DNA of 64,000 nucleotides from Xanthomonas citri pv. mangiferaeindicae (GTDB taxonomy: Bacteria > Pseudomonadota > Gammaproteobacteria > Xanthomonadales > Xanthomonadaceae). Under the pieces are notes generated by a model that saw only the letters and a program-made list of their open reading frames with translations, had not been told where the DNA came from and ran no database searches. The translations under genes and the position numbers were made by a program. Positions 21,336 to 29,300 of the stretch are shown in pieces. Where the stretch lies: the NCBI GenBank assembly GCA_002240395.1, contig CP016836.1:3782001-3846000 (forward strand), read 5' to 3'. The first letter of the stretch is position 1. Every line of letters begins with the position of its first letter.

Positions 21336-22411
21336 AACACCCCCTTGGTGCTGGGCAGCGCGTCCCCATCACGGCGCACCGCCTGGCCCAGCGCACGGGC
21401 GAAGGCTTTGAAGCAGGCTTCGACCTTGTGGTGGTCGTTGTCGCCCTCGACCTTGAGGTGCAGGTTCAATGCCGCCGCGTCGCAGACCGAGCGGAAGAAG
21501 TGTTCGACCAGTTCAGTCGGCAGGTCGCCGACGCGCTCGCGCCGGAACGTGCCGTCGAACACCAGGTACGGCCGGCCGCCGAAGTCGAGCGCGGCACTGG
21601 CGAGGGTCTCGTCCATCGGCAGCGTGAACCCGTAGCGGGCGATGCCGCGCTTGTCGCCGAGCGCCGCGCGCAGCGCCTGGCCGAGCGCGATGCCGACATC
21701 CTCGACCGTGTGGTGCTCGTCGATCTCCAGGTCGCCCTCGGCCTGCACCGTCAGCGCGATGCCGCCGTGCTTGCCGATCTGGTCGAGCATGTGATCGAAG
21801 AACGGCAACCCGGTCGCAACGTGCGCATCACGCACGGCATCGAGGTCGAGCTCGACCCGGATACGCGTTTCGCGGGTGTTGCGCACGATACGCGCCTGGC
21901 GCGGCGCATCGCTCAGCGCGTGCGCGATGCCGGGCCAGTCCCAGTCGCCGCCGAACTGCGGCGTGCGCAGCTTGAAACCGCGGATGCCCAGGTTGTCGGC
22001 GAACTGCAGATCGGTGTCGCGGTCGCCGACCATCGCCGAGGCGTCGAGATCGATGCCGCGGTCGCGCAGGTAGTGCATCACCAGCCCCAGGCCCGGCTTG
22101 CGCGTGGGCGCATTGTCGGCCGGCCAACTGCAGTCGATCAGCACCTCGCGGAACACGATGCCCTGGCTCTCGAAGATCTGCAGCATCAGGTCGTTCGGAC
22201 CGTCGAAACTGGCGCGCGGATAGGCTTCGGTGCCCAGGCCGTCCTGGTTGCTGACGATGACGAACTCGAAGCCCGCATCGCGCAACCGCAGCAGCGCCGG
22301 AATCACGCCAGGCACGAAGCGCAGCTTTTCGTAGGCGTCGATCTGGTAGTCGGCCGGCTCCTCGATCAGGGTGCCGTCGCGATCGACGAACAGAATCTTG
22401 GTGCCGCTCAT
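21332..22411 (-). CDS. hisB: Bifunctional histidinol-phosphatase / imidazoleglycerol-phosphate dehydratase
   Basis: HisB is the fused enzyme of steps 6 and 8, as in enterobacteria. It has 359 residues. The N-terminal HAD phosphatase domain shows FVDRDGTLIEEP near residue 10, IVSNQDGLGTE near 53 and MVGDRDTDLQFA near 127. The C-terminal dehydratase domain shows GLPFFDHMLDQIGKHGG and EIDEHHTVEDVGIALG with the manganese-binding histidines, and DNDHHKVEACFKAFARAL near the end. It overlaps hisC and hisH by 4 bases each. Confidence 0.97.
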   Translation of the reverse strand: MSGTKILFVDRDGTLIEEPADYQIDAYEKLRFVPGVIPALLRLRDAGFEFVIVSNQDGLGTEAYPRASFDGPNDLMLQIFESQGIVFREVLIDCSWPADNAPTRKPGLGLVMHYLRDRGIDLDASAMVGDRDTDLQFADNLGIRGFKLRTPQFGGDWDWPGIAHALSDAPRQARIVRNTRETRIRVELDLDAVRDAHVATGLPFFDHMLDQIGKHGGIALTVQAEGDLEIDEHHTVEDVGIALGQALRAALGDKRGIARYGFTLPMDETLASAALDFGGRPYLVFDGTFRRERVGDLPTELVEHFFRSVCDAAALNLHLKVEGDNDHHKVEACFKAFARALGQAVRRDGDALPSTKGVL

Positions 22412-23490
22412 GCTGCCACCTCCAGCGCTTGCAGCGCCTGCACCACACGCGCGTTCTGCGCCGGTGTGCCGACTGTGATGCGCAGCGCGTCGTCGAGGCC
22501 GGGCGCGGCGCGCTGGTCGCGCACGACGATGCCGGCGGCCAGCAGCGCCGCGAACGCGCGCGACGCATCGGCGAAGCGCACCAGCAGGAAGTTGCCGGCC
22601 GACGGATACACCCGGCGCACGCCCGGCGTCGCGGCCAGCGCGGCGGCCAGGGCATCGCGCTCGGCGATTGTCTGTGCCACGCGCGCGCGGGTCTGCGCGA
22701 GCGCCGCATCGGCGAGCCCGGCCAGCGCCAGCTCGGCGCAGGGCGTGGGCACCGGATACGGCGCCTGGCAGCGCCGCAGCACCGCGATCAACGCCGGGTC
22801 GCCGATCGCCACGCCGATCCGCGCCGCGGCCAGGCCATGCGCCTTCGATAATGTCCGCAGCACCACCAGGTTGGCGTGGGCGTCGAGCCTCGTGGTCGCC
22901 GACGGCGCGTCGGCGAACTCCACGTAGGCCTCGTCGACGACGACGACCGCGCGTCCGTCGAGCGCAGTGGCCAGCGCCGCGACATCGGCCAGCGGCACCA
23001 GGCCGCCGGTCGGGTTCGACGGCGAGCACAGGAACACCAAGCGCGCCCCACGCGCGAGCGCGGTCTCGCGCACCGCGTCGACATCGAGCACGAAGCCCTC
23101 GGCGCCATCGCGCAACGGCACCTCGACGAACGGCGCGCCCTGCAACCGGGCGCTGACCGCGTACATGCCGAACACCGGCGGCGTGGCGAGCACCGCATCG
23201 CGCCCGGGCACGCACAACGCACGCACCAGCAGGTCGATCGCCTCGTCGCTGCCGCGGCCGATCAGCAGCCGCGACGCGTCCACGCCGTACAGCGCGGCGA
23301 GTCTTGCCTGCAGCGCCGGCGGTTGCGGTGCCGGATAGCGGCGGCACTGGCCGTCGGCATCGCCGGGATTGGCCCACGGCGCCTCGTTGGCATTGAGCCA
23401 GACCTCGCCCTCGAGCGCCTGGGTCCGCGCCGAGGCGTAACCTGCGAAGGCGCGCAGGTCGTCGCGCACCAGATCGAGCACCGTGCTCAT
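22408..23490 (-). CDS. hisC: Histidinol-phosphate aminotransferase
   Basis: HisC transaminates imidazole acetol phosphate to histidinol phosphate with PLP. It has 360 residues, fold type I. Seen: LNANEAPW near the N-terminus, GRGSDEAIDLLVRA (phosphate loop), FLCSPSNPTGG, VVVDEAYVEF and the PLP-lysine motif RTLSKAHGLAAARIG. It is coupled to hisD upstream and hisB downstream by ATGA overlaps. Confidence 0.97.
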   Translation of the reverse strand: MSTVLDLVRDDLRAFAGYASARTQALEGEVWLNANEAPWANPGDADGQCRRYPAPQPPALQARLAALYGVDASRLLIGRGSDEAIDLLVRALCVPGRDAVLATPPVFGMYAVSARLQGAPFVEVPLRDGAEGFVLDVDAVRETALARGARLVFLCSPSNPTGGLVPLADVAALATALDGRAVVVVDEAYVEFADAPSATTRLDAHANLVVLRTLSKAHGLAAARIGVAIGDPALIAVLRRCQAPYPVPTPCAELALAGLADAALAQTRARVAQTIAERDALAAALAATPGVRRVYPSAGNFLLVRFADASRAFAALLAAGIVVRDQRAAPGLDDALRITVGTPAQNARVVQALQALEVAA

Positions 23491-24824
23491 GCGCCCGCCC
23501 TCGCCAGCCGCAACGCGACCGCATTGGCATGCGCGTCCAGGCCCTCGGCACGCGCCAGCGTCACCGCGTCGGGCCCGATCGCACGAATGCCCGCGGCGTC
23601 GGCCGATTGCACGCTGACCAGGGTCTGGAAGCTCGACACGCCAACGCCGCTCCAGGCGCGGGCGGCGCCGCCGGTCGGCAGCACGTGGTTGGTGCCGCTG
23701 CAGTAATCGCCCAGCGCTTCGGGCGTCCAGTCGCCGAGGAACACCGAGCCGGCGACCTCGACCCGGTCGAGCCAGTCGCGCGGCGCGCGCAGCGCCAGGA
23801 TCAGGTGCTCGGGCGCATAGCGGTTGCTGATGTCGAATGCGACGTCCAGCGTCGGCACCTGCAGCAACCGCGAGCGCGCCAGCGCCCGGCGCGCGATGTC
23901 GGCGCGCGGCAGTGCTTCCAGTTGGGCCGCCAGCTCGACGCGCACGCGACGCAGCAGCGCCTCGTCGTCGCACAGCAGCAGCACCTGCGAGTCGGGTCCG
24001 TGTTCGGCCTGCGACAGCAGGTCGGCGGCAATGAACGCCGCGTCGGCGCCCGCATCGGCGATCACCAGCACCTCCGACGGGCCGGCCGGCATGTCGATTG
24101 CAACCGTGCCCGACTGCGCCGCCTGTTGCTTGGCTTCGGTGACGAACGCATTGCCCGGCCCGAACAGCTTGTCGCAGGCCGGCACCGAGGTCGTGCCGAA
24201 GGCCATCGCGGCGATCGCCTGCGCGCCGCCGAGCTTGAACACCCGGTGCACGCCGGTCAGCCGAGCGGCGACCAGCACCGCCGGATCGGCGCTGCCGTCG
24301 GGACGCGGCGGCGTGCACAAAACGACCTCGCGGCAGCCGGCCAGGCGCGCCGGCACGCCGAGCATCAACGCGGTCGATGGCAGCGGCGCGGTGCCCGCCG
24401 GCACATACAGCCCCACCCGCGGAATCGGCCGCACGATCCGCGCGCACTCCACGCCATCGGCGGTCTGGACCGCATAGCCGGCGACCCTGCCCGCGGCATG
24501 GAAGCGTTCGATTCGTGCGGCGGCGTTGGCCATCGCCTCGCGCAGGCGGGGCGAGACCTCTGCCTCGGCCGCGGCGAATTCGTCGGCCCCGACCTCGAAA
24601 TCGTCCAGCGCGACGCGGTCGAAGCGCTCGGTCAAAGCGCGCAGTGCGGCGTCGCCACGTGTCCGCACCTCGTCGAGCACGTCGGCGACAGCCGCCCGCG
24701 TCTGCGCCGCGACGGTCTGCGTGGGGCGACGCAGCAGTTCGGCCTGGGCCGCGGCGTCCGTGGCCGCCCAGTCGACGATCGCCGGGATCGCGCCGTCCAG
24801 CGAGAAAGCATCGGTTGCGTTCAT
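23487..24824 (-). CDS. hisD: Histidinol dehydrogenase
   Basis: HisD oxidises histidinol to histidine in two NAD-dependent steps and needs zinc. It has 445 residues. Seen: YVPAGTAPLPSTALM, PPRPDGSADPAVLVAA, FGPGNAFVTEAKQ, DMPAGPSEVLVIAD, the zinc and catalytic block LSQAEHGPDSQV, and NHVLPTGGAARAWSGVGV. It overlaps hisG and hisC by 4 bases each. Confidence 0.97.
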   Translation of the reverse strand: MNATDAFSLDGAIPAIVDWAATDAAAQAELLRRPTQTVAAQTRAAVADVLDEVRTRGDAALRALTERFDRVALDDFEVGADEFAAAEAEVSPRLREAMANAAARIERFHAAGRVAGYAVQTADGVECARIVRPIPRVGLYVPAGTAPLPSTALMLGVPARLAGCREVVLCTPPRPDGSADPAVLVAARLTGVHRVFKLGGAQAIAAMAFGTTSVPACDKLFGPGNAFVTEAKQQAAQSGTVAIDMPAGPSEVLVIADAGADAAFIAADLLSQAEHGPDSQVLLLCDDEALLRRVRVELAAQLEALPRADIARRALARSRLLQVPTLDVAFDISNRYAPEHLILALRAPRDWLDRVEVAGSVFLGDWTPEALGDYCSGTNHVLPTGGAARAWSGVGVSSFQTLVSVQSADAAGIRAIGPDAVTLARAEGLDAHANAVALRLARAGA

Positions 24825-25735
24825 GCCAGCATCCGCTCCACCGGCAGCACCATCAATCCAGCCGCACCGGCCTGCTTGAGCGCCTCGAGCCGCGGCCAGG
24901 TCAGCTCGCCATGGCACAGCACCTGCAACGCGACCGTCTCGCGGCCGTCGACCTGCAGCACCGTGGGCGGTTCGGCGTCGGGCAGCAGCTTGAGCAAGGC
25001 ATCGACGCCGTCGCGGCGCGACTGGAACATCAGCAGGCGGCTGTCGCGCAGCCGCATCACGCCATCGAGCCGGCGCAGCAGCAGGGCGGCGAGATCGCCG
25101 CGCACATCGGAGAACGGCTGCACCGGGCCGGCCAGCACCGCCTCGCTGGTCATCAGCGTGACCGCGGGCTTGAGCTGGTTGGCGGTCAGTGTCGCGCCGC
25201 TGGACACCAGGTCGCAGATCACGTCGGCCTGGCCCAGTCGCGGTGCGATCTCGACCGAGCCCGACAGCGTGACGATGCTCGCCTGCACCCCCTGCGCGTC
25301 GAGCCATTGCTGCAGCAGGCCGGGGTAGCTGGTCGCGATGCGGCTGCCCTGCAACTGCGCCGGCCCCGACCAGTCCTGCGACTCGGGAATCGCGATGTCG
25401 AGCCGGCAGCCGCCGAAGCCGAGCGCACGGACCGCCTTGGAGACCTGCGGCAGGCCACGCAATGCGCGATCGGCCGCGACCTCGTCGAGCACATTGCGGC
25501 CGACGATGCCGTAATCGCAGACGCCGTCGGCGAGCAGCCCCGGGATGTCATCGTCGCGGACCAGCAACAGGTCGACCGGCAGCGTCTCGCCGTAGCAGAA
25601 CAACTTGTCGCGGCTCTCGCGCCACGACAGACCGCACGACGCGAGCAGCCCGCGGGCAGGCTCGCTGAGCCGGCCGGATTTCTGGATCGCGATACGCAGG
25701 CGGTCGCGCGCGGCGCCGCCGGTGACAGGACTCAT
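24821..25735 (-). CDS. hisG: ATP phosphoribosyltransferase
   Basis: HisG condenses ATP and PRPP, the first committed and feedback-inhibited step. At 304 residues it is the long form with a C-terminal ACT-like regulatory domain. Seen: RIAIQKSGRLSEPARGLL, DYGIVGRNVLDE, RIATSYPGLLQQWL and the PRPP loop DVICDLVSSGATLTANQL. It follows the TrpR-like gene by only 9 bases, so both share one promoter. Confidence 0.97.
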   Translation of the reverse strand: MSPVTGGAARDRLRIAIQKSGRLSEPARGLLASCGLSWRESRDKLFCYGETLPVDLLLVRDDDIPGLLADGVCDYGIVGRNVLDEVAADRALRGLPQVSKAVRALGFGGCRLDIAIPESQDWSGPAQLQGSRIATSYPGLLQQWLDAQGVQASIVTLSGSVEIAPRLGQADVICDLVSSGATLTANQLKPAVTLMTSEAVLAGPVQPFSDVRGDLAALLLRRLDGVMRLRDSRLLMFQSRRDGVDALLKLLPDAEPPTVLQVDGRETVALQVLCHGELTWPRLEALKQAGAAGLMVLPVERMLA

Positions 25736-25744
25736 GGGGGAACC

Positions 25745-26074
25745 TCAGTGGGAATCGGTGGACGCAGTTCGCGCCACACGGCGCGCGGCGATCGCATAGC
25801 CGCCGGCGCCGCGGTCGAGCGTGCGCGCGACGCGGCCGACGGTGGTCACGCTGACGCCGGTGCGCTCGTGGATCTCGCGATACGGCACGCCCTGCTGCAG
25901 CAGCGGCACGACCCGCCAACGGTCGACCAGGGCCTCGAGCTCGGCCGGCGTGCACAGGTCGTCGAGGAACCGCGCGACCTCGTCGGCGGTCTTCAACGCC
26001 GCAAATGCGCGGGCCAGCGCCTGCAGTGAGGCGCTGGCTTCGTGGTCAGGCAGGGGTTCGGGGCGTTGCTTCAC
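25745..26074 (-). CDS. TrpR/YerC-family regulator, probable his operon repressor
   Basis: This 109-residue DNA-binding protein has a TrpR-like fold. Seen: the helical region LQALARAFAALKTADEVARFLDDLCTPAELEALVDRW and the helix-turn-helix GVPYREIHERTGVSVTTVGRVARTL, the family signature. The start is GTG at 26074. It is the first gene of the his operon, 9 bases before hisG, and a 24-bp palindrome lies 17 bases upstream. TrpR-family proteins of the YerC type are known as histidine regulators (HisR) in other phyla; here the role is inferred from position. The C-terminal tail is basic. Confidence 0.88.
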   Translation of the reverse strand: MKQRPEPLPDHEASASLQALARAFAALKTADEVARFLDDLCTPAELEALVDRWRVVPLLQQGVPYREIHERTGVSVTTVGRVARTLDRGAGGYAIAARRVARTASTDSH

Positions 26075-26091
26075 GGACGTCGGGACGTATC

Positions 26092-26115
26092 AATGTAATA
26101 GCGTGCTATCACATT
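26092..26115. promoter_or_regulatory. 24-bp operator-like palindrome in front of the his operon
   Basis: The two 11-base halves AATGTAATAGC and GCTATCACATT are inverted with 10 of 11 matches around a GT centre. The site is AT-rich in a very GC-rich genome and lies 17 bases before the start of the TrpR-like gene. It is the natural candidate for autorepression of the operon by that protein. Confidence 0.75.
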
Positions 26116-26138
26116 ACGCCTTTCCGACCTGAAGTCAA
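26111..26138 (-). promoter_or_regulatory. Putative his operon promoter
   Basis: On the minus strand TTGACT (26133-26138) is a good -35, and TAATGT (26111-26116), 16 bases on, is a fair -10 that overlaps the palindrome at 26092-26115. A protein bound there would block RNA polymerase. Confidence 0.5.
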
Positions 26139-26305
26139 CCGGGACAGCGAGGCCGTACAGCGACGGTGCAAGCGCTCGCCGACGTGCGTGTCGCAGTGGT
26201 CCTACCAGGCGGTCCGCGCTGTCGTCGACTGGATTGCAGCGTTCCACCGCCCTCGCCAGCCGATCCGCGAAGATCCCGCGTCGGCCTTCCAGATCCGGGG
26301 AATCC

Positions 26306-26629
26306 ATGCGCGAACGACTGCAGGCCCTGCTCGATGCCGGGCGCGATGACGCGCTGCTGCGCTTCGGGCTGGGCAACGCCTGCCTGCAGGCAGGCGACCC
26401 GGCCTCGGCCGCGACCCATCTGGCCGCCACCACCCAACACGATCCGGACTACTCGGCCGCGTGGAAACTGCTCGGCAAAGCGTTGCTGACGCTGGGACGC
26501 GACGCGGATGCCGAAGCGGCCTGGCGCGCCGGACTCGACGCCGCATCGCGCCGCGGAGACGTCCAGTCGTCCAAAGAGATGATGGTGTTCCTGCGGCGGA
26601 TCGAGCGCGCACGGCATTCAAAGCCCTGA
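26306..26629 (+). CDS. Small TPR-repeat protein
   Basis: This 107-residue protein consists mostly of tetratricopeptide-like helices. Seen: a repeat at about 15-50 (LRFGLGNACLQAGDPASAATHL) and another at about 50-85 (SAAWKLLGKALLTLGRDADAEAAW). A basic C-terminal tail follows. The start has GGGGA 5 bases upstream. Such short TPR proteins act as protein-interaction adaptors, and the partner is unknown. It is divergent from the his operon and ends just before a large inverted repeat. Confidence 0.82.
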   Translation: MRERLQALLDAGRDDALLRFGLGNACLQAGDPASAATHLAATTQHDPDYSAAWKLLGKALLTLGRDADAEAAWRAGLDAASRRGDVQSSKEMMVFLRRIERARHSKP

Positions 26630-26646
26630 TCGCCGACCCAAAACAA

Positions 26647-26696
26647 AACCGGGGTCAGAGTGGATTTCTTCGCAGAAATCCACTCTGACCCCGGTT
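26647..26696. repeat. 50-bp perfect inverted repeat (GGGGTCAGAGT element), likely also bidirectional terminator
   Basis: Two 23-base arms, perfectly complementary, surround a 4-base loop (TCGC). The arm begins AACCGGGGTCAGAGTGGA. Sequences of the GGGGTCAGAGT type accompany REP-associated (RAYT/Y1-family) transposase elements in gammaproteobacteria, known from general knowledge. It sits between convergent genes. On the minus strand the stem is followed by TTGTTTT and on the plus strand by CTTT, so it probably terminates both. Confidence 0.85.
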
Positions 26697-26710
26697 CTTT
26701 GAGAGGGGTG

Positions 26711-27073
26711 TCAGTCGGCGCGCGTGCGTGCCTGCATGCCCAGCCAGGCCAGTGCGACGCCCGAGAACGCGGCCAGTGAGGACATGAACACGCGGGTGGC
26801 GAGGAAGTCGGGATCGTGGATCTTCTGCAGCGCGATGCGCGCGTAGACCGGCGACTCGAGCTTGACCACGCCCATGTAGAACAGGTGCCAGGCGTCGATC
26901 CCGACCGCGATCGCGAGCGCGCCCAGGCAACCCCAACCGATCGAATGCCCGTGCGCCCAGCGGTAGCGCGCGCCGAGCCAATGGAACAGCAGGTAGCACA
27001 GCGCGCCGACCGCCATCGCGATCAGCGCGGCCTCCAGCACCCCCAGCCAGCCGAAATGCAGCGGCAGGTTCAC
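26711..27073 (-). CDS. Small membrane protein coupled to the ammonia-lyase gene
   Basis: This 120-residue protein starts at a GTG overlapping the ammonia-lyase stop codon (GTGA). Seen: hydrophobic segments at about 10-30 (LEAALIAMAVGALCYLLFHWLG), 45-65 (IGWGCLGALAIAVGI) and 92-110 (SSLAAFSGVALAWLGM), so probably three membrane helices, with a basic C-terminus. I do not recognise a family. The tight coupling suggests a role tied to the enzyme, or simple cotranscription. Confidence 0.72.
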   Translation of the reverse strand: MNLPLHFGWLGVLEAALIAMAVGALCYLLFHWLGARYRWAHGHSIGWGCLGALAIAVGIDAWHLFYMGVVKLESPVYARIALQKIHDPDFLATRVFMSSLAAFSGVALAWLGMQARTRAD

Positions 27074-28986
27074 GCCGCAGGTCCGGTGGTCGGCACCCGC
27101 CAGCGCGGCAGCACCGCCAGCAGCGCGCCGTCGGCGACCAGGCGCACCGCCGCGGCGACCTCGCCATCGAGCGCGCGGTCGCGGTCGAGGAACGGGATCG
27201 TCTCGCGGATGCGCGCATGTGCCTGGGCGACGATCGCCCCCGGATGGAACGGCGCGCACGCGGCGAGTTCGACGCGCAGCGCCTCGACCTCGTCGAGAAA
27301 GCCGGCGTGCGTCGCGCGGTCCTGCGCCGGGCCGCCCTGCACCTTCGTCGCCAGCGCCTGGGCATCGGCCCGGCGCGCGAGGTCGCGCGCGGCGTTGATC
27401 ATGTCCACCCGCAGGTCCAGCGCCTGCGCCGCGGTGTAGAGCTCGAGCGCGAGTACCTTGCCCAGGTCGTCGGCCATCGCCAGCACGTGACGCGCTTCGT
27501 TGGTGCCCATCGAGACATGGTCTTCGGCGTTGGCGCTGGTCGGCACCGAATACACGCTCGCCGGGTGCGCGCGGGTGGCTAGGTCGTTGACCAGCGCCGC
27601 CGCGGTGTACTGCACGATCATGAAGCCCGATTCGGTGGCGTCCTCGTTGCCGATCAGGAACGCCGGCAGCCCGTCGTTGGTCGCCGGGTCGACGAGCTTG
27701 GCCAAGCGGCGCTCGGAGATCGACGCCAGCACCGGGATCGCCGCCTTGACGTAGCTCATCGCCAGCGCCAGCGGCATGCCGTGGAAATGGCCGGCCGAGA
27801 TCACCTGCTGCTCGACGTGCTCGGCTTCGCGACCCGGGAACACCAGCGGGTTGTCGGTGACCGCATTGAGCTCGACGTCGAACACGCGCTTGGCCTGCTC
27901 GACCGCGTCGCGCACCGCGCCGTGCACCTGCGGGATGCAGCGCAACGAATAGGCGTCCTGCGGCTGGTGCTTCTTGCCGCCGCGGAATGGCCGGAAGCGC
28001 GCGTAGAACTTCTCGCGACCATGGCGCTGATCGCTCGGCACCCAGTCCCAGCCGATGTCGAAGCGCAGCGCCTGGGCCTGCGTGGTGTCCCAGCTCGACG
28101 GCAGCCACGGTCGGAACTTCGGCACCAGGTGGTAGGCGATGTCGGCCAGCGTCGAGCCGTCGAGCAGCTCGCGCAGGTGCGCGGCGACTTCGACTTGCCC
28201 GGGGTGCGGACGCAGCGCATGGACATCGGCGTCGAACGCACCGAGCCGACCGGCGAAGGCATCGATGGTCATCGCTGCGGCAAGGTCGGCGGTGTCGAGC
28301 AGCGCATCGAGCCGGTGCAGCGCCAGCACACCGGTGGCGAGCATCTGTGCGGTGCCGTTGTTGAGCGCCAGGCCCTCCTTGTACGACAGCGTGACCGGCG
28401 CCAGGCCGGCGCGCCGCAGCGCCTCGGCACCGGACATGCGCTCGCCCTCGAAGAACGCCTCGCCGCCGCCCAGCAGCACGATCGCCAGGTGCGAAAGCGG
28501 TGCCAGATCGCCCGAGGCGCCGACCGAGCCGAGCCCCGGGACCACTGGCACGACGCCGGCGTTGAGCAGGTCGGCCAGCGCCTGCAGCGTCGCCACGCGG
28601 ATGCCCGAGTGGCCCTTAAGCAGTGTGTTGATGCGGATGCACAGCATCGCGCGCACCACCTCCGGCGCCAACGGCTCGCCGACGCAGACTGCATGGGTGA
28701 CGATGAGGTTGTGCTGCAGTTCCTCGTGCAACGCACGGCCCGAGGGCGTGGCACCCGGCAAGTCGTCGCGTAGCGGGCGCGCCCCGAGCAGGCGATCGGC
28801 ATTGCTGCCAAAGCCGGTGGAGACGCCGTAGATCGGTTCTTCGCGGCGCACCTGCTCGGCGAGGAACTCGGCCGCCTGCGCCACCGCGCGCAGTGCCTGG
28901 TCGTCGAGTTCGACCGGCGCACCGTGGGCAACAATCACCAATTGCGCGCGGGTCAGCGAACGGCCGTCGAGGCGGATGGCTTTCAT
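27070..28986 (-). CDS. HAL/PAL/TAL-type MIO ammonia-lyase with an extra domain-sized insertion
   Basis: This enzyme belongs to the aromatic amino acid ammonia-lyase family and is best matched to histidine ammonia-lyase (histidine to urocanate). It has 638 residues; HutH proteins are usually about 510. Seen: Tyr53 in YGVSTGFGS, the MIO-forming Ala-Ser-Gly at 157-159 (GSVGASGDLAPLSH), NNGTAQM near 209, and GFMIVQYTAAAL then PTSANAEDHVSMG in the C-terminal half. LQHNLIVTHAV has His where HutH has its specificity His. A stretch of about 65 residues at about 278-342 (rich in Trp, Phe and Arg) replaces the short loop before QDAYSLRC, and the C-terminus is also long. No hutU, hutI or hutG lies nearby; the gene is coupled to hisS through a lipoprotein gene. 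The substrate is therefore open. Confidence 0.85.
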   Translation of the reverse strand: MKAIRLDGRSLTRAQLVIVAHGAPVELDDQALRAVAQAAEFLAEQVRREEPIYGVSTGFGSNADRLLGARPLRDDLPGATPSGRALHEELQHNLIVTHAVCVGEPLAPEVVRAMLCIRINTLLKGHSGIRVATLQALADLLNAGVVPVVPGLGSVGASGDLAPLSHLAIVLLGGGEAFFEGERMSGAEALRRAGLAPVTLSYKEGLALNNGTAQMLATGVLALHRLDALLDTADLAAAMTIDAFAGRLGAFDADVHALRPHPGQVEVAAHLRELLDGSTLADIAYHLVPKFRPWLPSSWDTTQAQALRFDIGWDWVPSDQRHGREKFYARFRPFRGGKKHQPQDAYSLRCIPQVHGAVRDAVEQAKRVFDVELNAVTDNPLVFPGREAEHVEQQVISAGHFHGMPLALAMSYVKAAIPVLASISERRLAKLVDPATNDGLPAFLIGNEDATESGFMIVQYTAAALVNDLATRAHPASVYSVPTSANAEDHVSMGTNEARHVLAMADDLGKVLALELYTAAQALDLRVDMINAARDLARRADAQALATKVQGGPAQDRATHAGFLDEVEALRVELAACAPFHPGAIVAQAHARIRETIPFLDRDRALDGEVAAAVRLVADGALLAVLPRWRVPTTGPAA

Positions 28987-29300
28987 CGGGTGGACTCCAT
29001 GCAGGTCACCGTCGTGGCGACGTGGGCGGCCGGGCATTCCCCCAAGACACTGCCGCGGATGCCGAGTGACGAGGTCACAGTCTCGTCGAGGCGATGGCCG
29101 CCCCGACAGCGGCGCTCAGCCTCGGCAGTGATATCGGCCAGCATATCGGTCACGTCGCCGGATGCCGCGCACTGGACACTCTCGACGCGATAGATGCCGG
29201 GCGACACACGCTCGAACCGGGTGCCGAACGGCGAGCAGGCAGCCAGCGACAGAATGGTCGGCAGCGACAGGGCCGCAGGCGCCAGCGACCGCAAGTTCAT
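28983..29300 (-). CDS. Small lipoprotein between hisS and the ammonia-lyase gene
   Basis: This is a 105-residue predicted lipoprotein. Seen: an N-terminal signal with lipobox LSLAAC (Cys about 22), then a compact domain with four more cysteines (VQCAAS, RRCRGG, GECPAA, VTCMES), which may form disulfides in the periplasm. It overlaps hisS (29297-29300) and the ammonia-lyase gene (28983-28986) by ATGA at both ends. I do not recognise a family. Confidence 0.72.
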   Translation of the reverse strand: MNLRSLAPAALSLPTILSLAACSPFGTRFERVSPGIYRVESVQCAASGDVTDMLADITAEAERRCRGGHRLDETVTSSLGIRGSVLGECPAAHVATTVTCMESTR

